64,000 nucleotides of DNA from DATFVJ01 sp963851085 (GTDB lineage Bacteria; Actinomycetota; Actinomycetes; Streptosporangiales; Streptosporangiaceae), in NCBI GenBank assembly GCA_963851085.1, contig CAWKNX010000016.1:1-64000 (forward strand), given 5' to 3'. The notes beneath the pieces are model-generated. The model did no database searches, was not told the DNA's origin, and saw only the letters and a program-made list of their open reading frames with translations. The translations under genes and the position numbers were made by a program. Positions 1 to 9,252 of this stretch are shown here, one piece after another (position 1 is the stretch's first letter; every line of letters starts with the position of its first letter).

Positions 1-395
1 GTGCCCGATGATGATCGTCCAGATCGACAGCTGGACGCCGGTGAACGAGAAGAACGAGTTCAGGGCCATCCCGGTCACGATGCCCGGCAGGGCGATCGGC
101 AGCACGAACAGGAACGAGATCGCGTCCCGGCCGAAGAACGCGAAGCGGTGCAAGGCCAGGGCGGCCAGGGTGCCGAGGACGATCGCCACGACGGTCGCGG
201 CCAGGCCGACCTGGATGGAGAGGACGATCGCGTCGCGCAGTCCTGATTGGCGCGCCACGCAGAACCAGCGGTCGTGAAACTGGATCGGCCAGGTCTGGGC
301 GCGCGACTGGTTGAACGCATAGAGCGATGACCAAACGATCGGCAGGTACAGGAAGCCAGCACGGCGAGCGATCGCAAGGCGGATCGGCCACCCGG
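1..395 (-). pseudogene. PotC-like spermidine/putrescine ABC permease, partial
   Basis: This is the N-terminal part of an inner-membrane permease of the polyamine/opine ABC importer type. It continues beyond the left window edge. Read on the minus strand it shows a first helix, then a helix rich in A/V/L, and the stretch FVLPIALPGIVTGMALNS, typical of the loop and helix before the EAA motif in PotC. It follows a PotB-like permease, a binding protein and an ATPase on the same strand, the usual order of such operons. The start region overlaps the frame-broken end of the preceding permease. It is called broken because its operon partners carry many frame changes and its own start is unclear. Confidence 0.6.
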
Positions 396-1265
396 CCGAC
401 CCGTCTCAGAGTGACTCGAACGCGCCAAGCCGGCGCGCCCAGCAGGTAGATACCCATGATCGCGATCGGCACGAGGGCGAACGCGGCCGCGAAGGGCACG
501 TTGTTCGCGATCCCGGTTATCGAACACCACGTTGCCGATGAACTTCGTGTCGGCGACGAGCTGCGGGGTCACGTAGTCGCCCAGGGTCAACGAGAACGTG
601 AAGATCGAGCCGGCGACGAGCGCCGGCAGGGCGAGCGGCAGGATCACCCGCCGGAAGTCAGCCAGCTCCGCCCGCCCAGGTCGGCCGACGCCTCCAGCAC
701 CGACCCCGGGATACGCTCCAGGCCGGCGTAGATGGGCAGGATCATGTATGGGAGCCACAGGTAGCAGAACACGATGACCATGGCCGAGTCCGAAGACCGG
801 GGCTCAGCCGGGCCTGGCCGAACAACCCGAGGGACCACTCGAGCAGCCCGCCCTCGGCAAGGATGATCCGCCAGGCGTAGATCTTCACGAGATAGCTCGC
901 CCAGAGCGGCAGCAGGACGAGCACGAAGAGGGTCGCGGATGCGCTGCGACGCGATCCGGGCCATGTAGTAGGCGATCGGGAACGCGATGAGGATGTCGAC
1001 GATCGTGACATGGCCGCCACGAGGACGGTCCGCAGGGCGATGTCCCGATAGACCGGCTCGGCCGCCAGGGGCTGAAGTTCTGGAGGTTGAAGACGTGCTT
1101 GACCGCCGTCACCGGATCGAGGTACCAGAACGCTCAGCAGCAGGATCGCCAGCGGGCCGAGGTAGACCACCCCGAACCAGCCGACCGCGGGCGCGAGCAG
1201 AGTGGGGGCGCCGCCGCCACGGCGCCGCCGGAGCGCCGGGAGGGGCGGCCGGATCGCCGGGGTCA
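396..1265 (-). pseudogene. PotB-like ABC transporter permease, frame-broken
   Basis: This is the first permease of a polyamine-type ABC importer. Recognisable segments lie in three frames in the correct order: an N-terminal membrane helix (APAVGWFGVVYLGPLAILLL), a helix with LLPLWASYLVKIYAWRIIL, then LWLPYMILPIYAGLERIP, and finally the EAA-loop region and last helix (ILPLALPALVAGSIFTFS). Several single-base frame changes separate them, so no intact protein can be made from the sequence as given. Either the gene is decayed or the consensus has indels. Its family and position between a PotD-like and a PotC-like gene are clear. Confidence 0.65.
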
Positions 1266-2560
1266 CCGTTCGGCGGGCCGGGCCGGGAGCGTCGCCCGGC
1301 CCGATCCGGATCGCTCGTGCAGCCCCCGGATCTCGGTCCATTTCTGGGTCCAGACCGGGTAGTCCGTGCGGTGGTGCCGCGGGTACGAGCAGTCGCTGCC
1401 GTTGCCGCAGTCCGCCTGGGGGGTCTTCCAAAGCTGATCGGTCGTAGAACGACTTGTCGGCGCGTTGCCGTGGAGTCGGCGCATCCGACCCCGCCCGGCT
1501 TGTCGAGCAGGTCGCAGGCCATGGGGTTGGCCGGCGACTCGCCGTAGTCGGCGGCCTGGGCCTGGACCTCCGGGGTGACCATCCAGGCCATCCATATGTA
1601 CGTGCAGTTCGGATGCTTGGCGTGGCCGACATCATCCAGGTGTCCGCCCAGCCGGTCATCCCCTCGCTGGGGAACGACCGCGTCGACCTTGACGCCCTGG
1701 CCTTGAGGTGTTGACCTGGTACGGCCAGTCGTCCCGACCGTGGTGGTGCCGTTCGTGAAAAGTCGATCTTGTCGAGGCTAGGTCCCAGTACTTGCCGACG
1801 AACGGCTTCTGGTCCTTGAGGAGTTGCACGGCCGCGTGGAATGCGGCTGGGTGAGCTCATAGGGGTCGGTGATACCGAGACGGGCTGGTGCGCCTTGAGG
1901 TACAGCGCCGCGTCGGCGATGTAGATCGGGCTGTCGTAGTCGGTGACCTTGCCCTTGTAACATCTGGTCGTATCGAAGACGGCGTCCCAGCTGGTCGGCG
2001 CCGGGTTGAGAGGTCGGTCCGGTACATGAGGACGTTGCGCCCCACCGTGGGAGACCCCGTAGTGGACCCCATTGACGGTGTTATGGGGCGGCGACTGCAG
2101 GAACGGCGAGATGTTCGCTAGTCCGGGATGAGGTCGACATTGACGGGCGCCACGTCGCCGTTGGCGATGAGCCGGTTCGAGGCGTCGCCCGACGCCGAGA
2201 CACCGTCGTACACCGTACCGCCGCCCTGGCGCATGAGGGTCACCATCTGGTCCGATGTGCCGCCTGGCTTCGCGTTGACCTTGCAGCCCGTGGCCTGCTC
2301 GAACGGGTGGACCCACTGCGGCTGCAGCGTAGCCTCTCCCAGGCCGACATGTCGAGCTCGCCCTCGCCTGGGCCGATCGAGGTCGGCAGCGGCCGGCGGC
2401 CGTCGGCGCCGCTGGCGGCACCGGCGCGGCCGAGCCGCGGGGGCCGCCGTCGTGGCCGGGGCGGTGGTGCGGCGGCGGCCGGACCGGCGTGGCCGCGCTC
2501 GAACAGGCCGCTCGATGAGCGCCGAGACGGCCATGTCCCGAACAGGGAACGTGTGCGCAT
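1266..2560 (-). pseudogene. PotD-like extracellular binding protein, frame-broken
   Basis: This is a periplasmic-type polyamine-binding protein of the same importer. A good start exists: ATG with GGAGGAG just upstream on the minus strand. After a few residues the frame is lost. Downstream, fragments typical of PotD appear in different frames: an SDQMVTLMRQGGGTVYDGV-like segment, TSWDAVFD, KVTDYDSPIYIADAALYLK, ADTWMMSA and MVTPEVQAQAADYGESPAN. Their order matches the family along its full length of about 400 residues. At least five frame changes are needed to join them. A lipoprotein signal would be expected but cannot be read because of the early shift. Confidence 0.6.
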
Positions 2561-2569
2561 AGCTCCTCC

Positions 2570-3655
2570 TCCGTGCGCGAAGCTCTCGTCGCGCCCCTGT
2601 GGGATCGTGAACGCTGGGCGGCGTGCCAGGCGATGCCGGACTCGCCTTCCCTGCTGTCAGGCGCCTCCGTCGAGGAGGTCGCCAGGTTCTGCCGGGTGAC
2701 GACGAGCTCGGCGCCGGCCTCGAGCGCGACGATGTAGCGGGTGGCAGCCCGAGGTAGACGACGTCGCGGATGTGGCCGGTCGCGACGCTTCGTCGGCGGC
2801 GACCGCGGGCTCGTCGCCGGCCCGCAGGGGATCTTCTCCGGGCCGGACCGTGATCCGGCCGGCCCGATCCGCGCTCGAGCAGGTTGGAGGTGCCGACGAA
2901 GCCGGCCACGAAGCCGTCGCCGGACGCTCGTAGACCTCGGGGGGCGCGCCGACCTGCTCGATCCGGCCCTGTGCAGACGGCGATGCGGTCGCTCATCGTC
3001 AGCGCCTCCTCCTGGTCGTGGGTCACGTAGATGAAGGTGATGCCGACGGCGCCGCTGCACATGCTTGCAGCTCGAGCTGCATCTCCTGGCGGAGCTTGAG
3101 GTCGAGCGCGCCGAGCGGCTCGTCGAGCAGCAGCACCTGCGGCTCGTTGACGATCGCCCGGGCCAGCGCGACCCGCTGCCGCTGACCGCCCGACAGCTGG
3201 GCCGGCTTGCGGCCGCCGAGCCCCGTCAGCCGCACCATCTCCAGCGCGCGGGCCACCTTCTGGCGGCGCTCCGGTTTGCGGCAGGCGCGCACCCGCAGCC
3301 CGTACTCGATGTTCTCGGCCACCGTCATGTGCGGGAACAGCGCGTAGTCCTGGAAGACCGTGTTGACGTTCCTGGCGTACGGCGGAACGCGCGTGACGTC
3401 CGGCCCGGCCAGCTCGATGCGGCCCGCGTCCGGCCGCTCGAAGCCGGCGATCAAGCGCAGCAGCGTGGTCTTGCCCGACCCGGACGGACCGAGCAGCGTG
3501 AAGAATTCACCCGCCCGCACGACCAGATCGAGATCGGCGACGGCCAGCACTGCGCCGTAACTCTTGCTCAGGCCCGTGACATGGACCGCCGCCCGCCCGG
3601 CGCCCGAATCACCTGCGACGGCGGGTTGCTGCGCGGGGGCGGGATCAGCGATCAT
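2570..3655 (-). pseudogene. PotA-like ABC transporter ATPase, frame-broken C-terminus
   Basis: This is the ATPase that powers the polyamine-type importer. The first 200 residues are intact: Walker A GPSGSGKTT, the Q-loop region NVNTVFQDYALFPHMTVAEN, the signature LSGGQRQRVALARAI and Walker B VLLLDEPLGALD. The frame is lost just before the H-loop, which continues as ITFIYVTHDQEEALTMSDR in another frame. The TOBE-like C-terminal part is scrambled by further shifts. It is the first gene of the minus-strand operon, with the binding protein and both permeases following. The intact N-terminus next to a scrambled remainder fits either sequencing indels or recent inactivation. Confidence 0.8.
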
Positions 3656-3863
3656 TCGGCACGTTGTACCACGGTTCAGGCATACTCCGCAATTGCCTAG
3701 CCACGGACGGCAAGCTGGGCCCGGCGACCAGGTCAGACGGCGCAGCCGGACCGCTCGTCAGGTGGCCTCCTGACCCGGCCCAGGACCGCGTCGAGGTGCG
3801 CCGCGGAGACCGCGTACCTCCTGGCCTCCCCCGGAGCCGGGGCGACTGGTCCGCGGCGCACCC

Positions 3864-4522
3864 GTGGTGGCGGCGATGGCCCTGGGCCAGATCGACTACC
3901 AGTACGCCCCCTGGTATCCGCTGGAACGGATTCTGTACCCGGCGATGAGCGAGTTCCTCGCCGCGTGGGACAAGTCCAGGGAACCGCAGTTTGCCGCCTT
4001 CCGGATTGTCGGCCCGGCGCAGTCCCCTCATTCGCATCAGCTTCGCGACGTGCTGACCCGGGCCGGCGTCCCGTACTGGTTCTACGAGGGCGATTCCGAA
4101 GCGGGCCAGCAACTGCTGCGAGAACTCGCGCTGGATGACGCCCGGCTGCCCGTCGCCGTGCACTACGACGGAACGGCGCTCATCGACCCATCGCACGCGG
4201 AATTGATGGCGAAGCTGGACATGCGGACGAGCCCGGACCTGCAGGCCTGAGATGTCGTCATCATCGGCGCAGGCCCAGCGGGCCTGGCCGCGGCCGTCTA
4301 TGCGGCGTCGGAGGGACTCAGCACGCTGGTCCTCGAGCCGACCGTGTCCGGCGGGCAGGCGGGCACCAGCTCGCTGATCCGCAACTATCCCGGCTTCCCG
4401 CGCGGCGTCAGCGTGCGGACCTGACCAACCCGGCTATCGAGCAGGCCTGGCTGTTCGGCGCGAACATCGCGCTGAGCCGGGCATCCGGGCTGGCCGCGGC
4501 CGGACCGGACCGGGGGTAAGGC
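3864..4522 (+). pseudogene. Fused response regulator/thioredoxin reductase relic
   Basis: This is a remnant of the long actinobacterial thioredoxin-disulfide reductase that carries an N-terminal receiver domain and a glutaredoxin-like middle domain. The open part (about 128 residues) matches the middle domain, with WYPLERILYPAMSEFLAAWD and SPHSHQLRDVLTRAGVPYWF. An in-frame TGA stands where the family has Tyr before DVVIIGAGPAGLAAAVYAAS, the FAD dinucleotide-binding motif. After GFPRGVS the frame shifts, and the NAD half with its CxxC redox centre is missing. The receiver domain is not seen upstream either. With a nonsense codon, a frameshift and truncation at both ends, it is a true pseudogene. 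Confidence 0.75.
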
Positions 4523-4584
4523 GTGGCCCCCGGCCGATGGCCGCCTCCGCACACTGGGTGCACCAGCCTCGCAGTGCCCGGTGA

Positions 4585-5427
4585 TCAGCCTCGCGGGTGC
4601 GCGGTGACCAGCAGGGAGCGCCCGGCCGGGACGCCCGCGTCCAGCTGGGACGCGTCGGTGACCTGGCTGGTCCGCCAGCCCGCCTGGAGCAGCGCGCCCG
4701 GGTAGGCGTCGGCGGGCAGGATGGTCAGCCACGGCTCGGCGTCGGCGCTCGGCCGCCGGGCGTTTGCGACCGCGACAGCCCGCGCCGAGGGCACGTCCGG
4801 ACGGTGGGCGGCCAGGCTGACCGCCAGCGTGCTGCCCGGCCCCGCCCGGGCCCGGAGGCCGCTGAGCAACCGGCTCCCGGTGGCGCGGTCCAGGTAGACG
4901 AGCAGCCCCTCGCAGACGAACAGGGATGACCGGGTCGCGTCGTGCCCGCTCGCGCTCAGCACGCTGGCCACGTCGTCGGTTCTGAAGTCGGCGGCGGCCA
5001 GCGTCAGGTCACCGCGGCTGGCGCTCATCCCGCGCAGCCTGCTGGCCTTGTCGTCCTGCGTGGCGGGGTGATCGATCTCGAAGAACCGCACGCCCGGGGA
5101 CCGGAAGCGCAGCGCTCGGTCGTCGTAGCCGGCCCCGACGATGACGACCTGCGCGATCCCGGCCCGGATGGCCGCGAGCACCTGCTCATCGAAGAACCTG
5201 GTCCGGGCGGCCAGGCCGCGGCGCGTCCCGCCGACATCAGCAGGCAGCATCCCGGCGCACAGCCGCCGCTGGGCATCGGGATCACCGTCCGGAGTGTGCG
5301 GCCGCGAGAACTCAGCCCGGGCCAGCGCTACGGCCTGGCTGGTGCGCGACGGCACCTGGTGACAGGCCCGGCGAGGGCGGGCCCGGTGACGGGACCAGCC
5401 GGCGAGGACCCGGGTCGGTAGATTCAT
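4585..5427 (-). CDS. Class I SAM-dependent methyltransferase (LCMT/PPM1-like family)
   Basis: Predicted methyltransferase of about 280 residues of the leucine carboxyl methyltransferase-like group, common in actinomycetes and often acting on small polyketide-like acids. The SAM-binding motif is read as VVIVGAGYDDRALRF near residue 95, followed by the acidic FFEIDHPATQ strand and later SLFVCEGLLVYLD, all typical of this family. The substrate cannot be told. It is transcribed divergently from a MarR regulator, with a 93-base AT-richer gap between them, so it is likely that regulator's target. The ATG at the right end was chosen. A GTG about 25 codons inside is also possible because the first residues are Arg-rich and not conserved-looking. 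Confidence 0.75.
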   Translation of the reverse strand: MNLPTRVLAGWSRHRARPRRACHQVPSRTSQAVALARAEFSRPHTPDGDPDAQRRLCAGMLPADVGGTRRGLAARTRFFDEQVLAAIRAGIAQVVIVGAGYDDRALRFRSPGVRFFEIDHPATQDDKASRLRGMSASRGDLTLAAADFRTDDVASVLSASGHDATRSSLFVCEGLLVYLDRATGSRLLSGLRARAGPGSTLAVSLAAHRPDVPSARAVAVANARRPSADAEPWLTILPADAYPGALLQAGWRTSQVTDASQLDAGVPAGRSLLVTAHPRG

Positions 5428-5520
5428 ACGTTAAATCTTAGTATTTTTCGCACGTGCTTGGATCGACTCTGCAAGTGATCGGTAAGCGAATCTTAAGGTG
5501 CTGCGTGTTAGCGTAACTTC
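5428..5520. promoter_or_regulatory. Divergent promoter/operator region, methyltransferase and MarR
   Basis: Short AT-rich gap between two divergent genes. It contains two AATCTTA elements (AAATCTTAGTA and GAATCTTAAGG) and a small dyad GTTAGCGTAAC just before the MarR start. These are plausible MarR binding sites, giving autoregulation and control of the methyltransferase. No canonical -35/-10 pair is certain. Confidence 0.4.
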
Positions 5521-6039
5521 ATGCGGGATGACGAGCTGCTTGAGGTGGCGGTCGCGGTGCGTACCGGCGTCACCAGGCTGGCCCGGCGGCTGCGGATGGA
5601 ACGTTCGGAGCCCGGCGAGACCCTGCTGCGGCTGAGCGTCCTCGCGCACCTGGCCAGGCGCGGACCGATGAGCCCCGGTGAGCTGGCCGACGCCGACCGG
5701 CTGCAGCCGCAGTCGCTGACCCGGACACTGGCCGGGCTGGAGCACGATGATCTGGTCACCCGCTCGGCCGACGAGGCCGATCGCCGCCGCTCGGTCCTCA
5801 CCGTCACCAGCGCCGGGCTCGCCGTGCTGGCCGAAGACATGCGCCAGCGGGACAGCTGGCTCGCCGGAACCCTGGCCGGGCAGCTGACCCAGGCCGAGTG
5901 CCGGTTCCTGCGGGTGGCCGCCGACTTGATGGAGCGCCTGGCCGAGGCCGGCGGCCCGGGCCATAGCGAACCGGCCCGCTTGACGGCCGTCGGCGCGCTG
6001 GTCCTAATCCTTAGGCGCATTAATTGCGTCAAGGAGTAG
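5521..6039 (+). CDS. MarR family transcriptional regulator
   Basis: A 172-residue winged-helix regulator of normal MarR length. The DNA-binding part reads MSPGELADADRLQPQSLTRTLAGLEHDDLVTRSADEADRRR, with the wing ending in RSVLTVTSAGLAVL, and flanking helices for dimerisation. It probably binds a small phenolic or lipophilic ligand and represses the divergent methyltransferase and itself; that role is inferred from the arrangement only. The ATG start lies directly after the dyad GTTAGCGTAAC and has no obvious Shine-Dalgarno sequence. Downstream lies a pair of repeated palindromes. Confidence 0.85.
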   Translation: MRDDELLEVAVAVRTGVTRLARRLRMERSEPGETLLRLSVLAHLARRGPMSPGELADADRLQPQSLTRTLAGLEHDDLVTRSADEADRRRSVLTVTSAGLAVLAEDMRQRDSWLAGTLAGQLTQAECRFLRVAADLMERLAEAGGPGHSEPARLTAVGALVLILRRINCVKE

Positions 6040-6040
6040 C

Positions 6041-6175
6041 CCAGCAGCGCGGCTACCTCTGTCACCTGTGACAGAGGAGGCCGCCATGCTCAGTGCTGAA
6101 GCTGACGCCGGGCCCGTATCGGGCCCAGCAGCGCGGCTACCGCTGTCACCGGTGACGGTAGAGGCCGCCATGCCC
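6041..6175. repeat. Tandem repeat carrying two perfect palindromes
   Basis: Two direct copies about 84 bases apart share CCAGCAGCGCGGCTACC and then AGGCCGCCATGC. Between these shared ends each copy has its own palindrome: CCTCTGTCAC-CT-GTGACAGAGG (10-bp arms) in the first and GTCACCGGTGAC in the second. The arms differ but dyad symmetry is kept in both, so the symmetry itself seems selected. They could be stem-loops ending the MarR transcript or binding sites. No T-run follows. Confidence 0.6.
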
Positions 6176-6478
6176 GAGTTGTACTCGACGCCGCTCCCGC
6201 TCGATCCCGCCGATTGCCGCACAGTTCGCCGCGCCCGTTGCCGCCCGCTTGCCGCGCTGCCGACCTCGCCGCCTGCCGCGCAGTTCGCTGCGCCGCCTGC
6301 CTCACAGCGTGCCGACAGGCGCCGCCGCAGAACCCGCCACGGTTATCCGGAAAGCTGCCAGCCACGACGTGAGCTGGTGCTGGGCTGGAGGCCGGGATTC
6401 TCATCCGAGGGGCGGAGTCCGTGGCCGGATGCGCCGATGCCGGCACGGTCGGAGACCCCGCCGGTGATCCGGTCCGGG

Positions 6479-6997
6479 CTAGCGGGCGGCTTGACCGGCG
6501 ACCAACGGGGTGAGCTGCTCGATGTCGTGCCGGGCCCGCAAGCTCGCGATGGCAGCCTGGTCGGGTGGCCCGGGCTGGGCGAGCAGTTCGGCTAGCTCTT
6601 CGAGGTAGCGCTCATGGCCGGACGGCGCGACCTGAAAGAGCATCCGTGCTGGCCCGGGCCCGGGGTTCGCGAAAGCGTGCGGGCAGCCGGCCGGTACCAG
6701 CATGACGCAGCCAGGACCGCCGCGGACCACCCGCGCACCGGTAGCCGATTCCCAGCCGAACCAGTCACCGGTGGTCCTGATACGCGGTTCGAAAGCCAGC
6801 AAGTCGAGTTCGCCGTCCAGGATGTAGAACAGTTCCTCGGCCTCGTGGTGCAGGTGCGCCCCGACATCGAAGCCCGGCGCGACATTGGCCTCGAACACTG
6901 ACCAGATCCTGGACTGTTCGGCGCCCACCTTCACGGTCATGCCCGCGCTCTGGATCCGGCGGCCTGCGCCGGGCGACAGGACCAGTCCATCGGTCAT
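6479..6997 (-). CDS. Cupin domain protein
   Basis: A 172-residue single cupin. The metal-binding motif 1 is read as GAHLHHEAEELFYILDGELD and motif 2 as PAGCPHAFANPG, giving the His, Glu and His expected for a metal site. Such proteins are dioxygenases, isomerases or sensors; nothing here points to a substrate. It lies downstream of a thioesterase on the same strand. The thioesterase frame runs on into it in a different frame, probably because the thioesterase stop was lost. The ATG start has a weak upstream AGGAAAC. Confidence 0.8.
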   Translation of the reverse strand: MTDGLVLSPGAGRRIQSAGMTVKVGAEQSRIWSVFEANVAPGFDVGAHLHHEAEELFYILDGELDLLAFEPRIRTTGDWFGWESATGARVVRGGPGCVMLVPAGCPHAFANPGPGPARMLFQVAPSGHERYLEELAELLAQPGPPDQAAIASLRARHDIEQLTPLVAGQAAR

Positions 6998-7547
6998 GTT
7001 TCCTCGCTATCGTGGGTCGGCTCGCCGCTGGGCGAGGCTGGCTTTCCAGCCGCATCTTAAGCAGCCAGGTTTCCAGGGTCATCAGGCCGGGCAGCGCGTG
7101 GCAGACCGGGTCGCCGCGGCAGGTCAGCCCGCGGGCCGGGGCATCGATGACCGCCTGCGTCTGGGTGGTCAGGCCGACCCGGCGGCCCGAGTCGTCGGTC
7201 AGGTCGGTCTGCACCACGATGAACGCGCGCCCCACATGCAGCGGCCGCGCCCGGGCGTGCAGCGCGCCGGCCCGCACGGCGCGGAAGAAGTTGGTCTTGG
7301 ACTCAACGGTCGCGGTGCTGGCGCCGGGCGGCAGGTTGAGGAAGGCACAGACCGCGCCGACCGTGTCGGCCAGCGACATGAGCGCACCGCCGTGCAGCAC
7401 CCCGGCCGAGGTGCAGTGCTCGGCCGCCCAGGGCAGCGTGCCCTCGGCCAGTTCCGCGGTGGACGTCTCCAGGGTGATGCCGAGCGCGCTCGCGTAGGGC
7501 ATGGTGGCCAGCAGGTCGTCGCCCGTGGCCGGGACCGGCTCCGGCAT
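6765..7547 (-). CDS. PaaI/hotdog-fold thioesterase with aberrant C-terminal extension
   Basis: The first 135 residues are a hotdog thioesterase of the PaaI type. HCTSAGVLHGGALMSLADTV holds the conserved HGG and active-site acidic residue, followed by ESKTNFFRAVRAGALHARAR and VQTDLTDDSGRRVG. It would hydrolyse acyl- or aryl-CoA. Family members end near TQTQAVID. Here the frame stays open for about 125 more residues that mostly read through the neighbouring cupin gene in another frame. That tail has no family character, so a stop or frame has probably been lost near 7000-7140. The upstream flank is a broken membrane-protein gene. Confidence 0.65.
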   Translation of the reverse strand: MPEPVPATGDDLLATMPYASALGITLETSTAELAEGTLPWAAEHCTSAGVLHGGALMSLADTVGAVCAFLNLPPGASTATVESKTNFFRAVRAGALHARARPLHVGRAFIVVQTDLTDDSGRRVGLTTQTQAVIDAPARGLTCRGDPVCHALPGLMTLETWLLKMRLESQPRPAASRPTIARKHDRWTGPVARRRPPDPERGHDREGGRRTVQDLVSVRGQCRAGLRCRGAPAPRGRGTVLHPGRRTRLAGFRTAYQDHR

Positions 7548-7588
7548 CGCAGTGCCCTCCGCTAAGCTCGGCTAGCCCCGCAGTGAGA

Positions 7589-8094
7589 TCAGGAACTGAG
7601 CCTGGCGGTGGCAGCGAACCCGATGATCACGTAGCAGAGGATGGCCACCGCGGCCGCCAGGCCCATCGCGAGCGAGGCGGCGTTGCTGGGATCGCCGACG
7701 AAACGCGAACCGTTTATAGCCGAAACGAGGATCGCGCACAACCCCAGCACCGCGAGCGCGATCGGCCACCCACGACGGGCCAGGACCGCCCGGACGACGA
7801 TGGTAACCGCGGAGGCCAGCAGCGCCACGCCGAGCAGCGCGTGGATGGTCAGGCCGGCCGCACGCCGGTGATGGCCCGGCCGAAGCCCGTCGCCACGCCG
7901 GCCCCGTGGTCGGCGGCAGGAAGCTGGCCGTCCAGATTGACCCAGATGCCGAAACCGTACTCGATGAGCAGCATCACCACGGCCGCCAGCGAGGCGATCC
8001 GCAGGCCCCTGACCCGGCTGGCAAGGGCCGCGCCGGGCTCCGGCGCGGCCGCCGCCGCGGGCGCCGCGCTGAGCTGCTGATCCGGCTGATTCAT
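7589..8094 (-). pseudogene. Small membrane protein, one frame change
   Basis: Two overlapping frames join into one protein of about 168 residues with four hydrophobic helices. The first half starts MNQPDQQLSAAPAAAAAPEP and includes a helix ending LIEYGFGIWVNLDG. The second half continues TIHALLGVALLASAVTIVV and has two more helices. The break is near 7865. The layout of four helices and a short Ala/Pro-rich N-terminus is that of unnamed actinobacterial membrane proteins. It is transcribed divergently from a MarR gene that is also frame-broken, so the pair may be a regulator and its target. Function is unknown. Confidence 0.6.
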
Positions 8095-8217
8095 GTCGGT
8101 TCCTCCAAACCGGTGGCGAGCGGGATCCCCCAGGCAGATAGAACTCGATCAAGATAATCATCGTATCTGAATAGTATCAATCGATTATATTATCCGCATG
8201 AGATAGCATTACTCGCT

Positions 8218-8702
8218 GTGGCAGACGCGCACCGCGACACCAGCGGGAAGGGCATCGCCGAGGCTCCCCCGAGCGTGGCCTTCCTGGTCTCGAAGATCGG
8301 TCACGAAGTCGCGCGCGGCTGGCCGAGGGCCTGGCCCCGCTCGGCATCGAGCCCCGTCATTTCGGGCTGCTGCGCGCCCTGGCTGACACCGGGGGGCAGA
8401 CGCAGCGGGCGATCGGGCAGGCGCTCGGGACATTCCGCCCAACCGGATGGTCGTGCTGGTCGACGAGCTCGAAGAGCGTGATCTGGTCAAGCGGGAACGG
8501 CATCCCACCGACCGTCGCGCGCACGCGCTATCGCTCACCCCGGACGGCCAGGCCCTGCTCGGGAAGGCGTTCGGGGTGGCTTCGGGATCGAGGAGGCCGT
8601 GTGCGAGGGGCTCCAGCCGGCCGAGCGGGAGACGCTGCTCCGGCTGCTCGGCCAGATCGCCCGGCGATCAAGTGCGCCCCCCGGGGTTCATTCAGCCCTG
8701 TA
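8218..8702 (+). pseudogene. MarR family regulator, several frame changes
   Basis: Reading in order through three frames gives a full MarR protein: PSVAFLVSKIGHEVA, then GLAPLGIEPRHFGLLRALADTGGQ, then NRMVVLVDELEERDLVKRER, then HPTDRRAHALSLTPDGQALL, and a C-terminal helix ending with AERETLLRLLGQIARR. At least three single-base changes are needed. The upstream gap toward the divergent membrane protein is AT-rich (TATCTGAATAGTATCAATCG, with further TATAT-type stretches) and likely carries promoters and operators. It is either inactive or affected by sequencing indels. Confidence 0.7.
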
Positions 8703-8859
8703 GGACGTCCGCTGTCGATCTGGCCGCCGGCCTTTCGTATAGAGGGTGACAAGCCGGCCACCACCGGAGCCATCATCGTGACCTTTCAGCCGACCGGGCC
8801 GGCGGCCGGCCCGGACGCCTAAGGTGGTGGCCCGCAGCTGCGGCAAGGAGGACCAGAAG

Positions 8860-9204
8860 ATGACCCAGTACCTGCTCAGCGTGTATCAGCCGGACGGGCC
8901 AGGGCCCGGGCCGGAGATCCTGGCCCGGATCTCGGCTGAGCTCGATGCCCTGAACACCGAGCTCAAGGAGGCCGGCGCGTGGGTCTTCGCCGGCGGACTG
9001 CACCCGCCCAGCACGGCCACCGTGCTCCGTCTCGCCGATGACGGCGTACTGACCACCGACGGCCCGTACGCCGAGGGCAAGGAGCACCTGGGCGGCTTCA
9101 CCATCATCAACGCGCCCGACCTCGACGCCGCGCTCGAGTGGGGCCGTAAGCTCGCCCGGGTGACCACGCTGCCGATCGAGGTCCGGCCGTTCCAGGCCGG
9201 GTAG
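8860..9204 (+). CDS. YciI/DGPF-family protein
   Basis: A small soluble protein of 114 residues of the YCII-related (DGPF) family. The family hallmark DGPYAEGKEHLGGF is present near residue 70, and the sequence opens with the usual short beta strand MTQYLLSVYQPDG. The ATG was chosen because AAGGAGG lies eight to ten bases upstream. DGPF proteins are typically encoded next to ECF42-group sigma factors, and that is the next gene here. A role in the same signalling unit is inferred; the biochemical activity of these proteins is not established. Confidence 0.85.
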   Translation: MTQYLLSVYQPDGPGPGPEILARISAELDALNTELKEAGAWVFAGGLHPPSTATVLRLADDGVLTTDGPYAEGKEHLGGFTIINAPDLDAALEWGRKLARVTTLPIEVRPFQAG

Positions 9205-9252
9205 AGGACTGATTCCTGGCATGCCGGCCCGCCCGCTGCGGAGATCGAGCGC

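Noticed and set aside
742..3060. A 772-codon frame over the Pot region
   Set aside because: It strings together pieces of several genes in alternating correct and wrong frames; only short stretches resemble transporter proteins.
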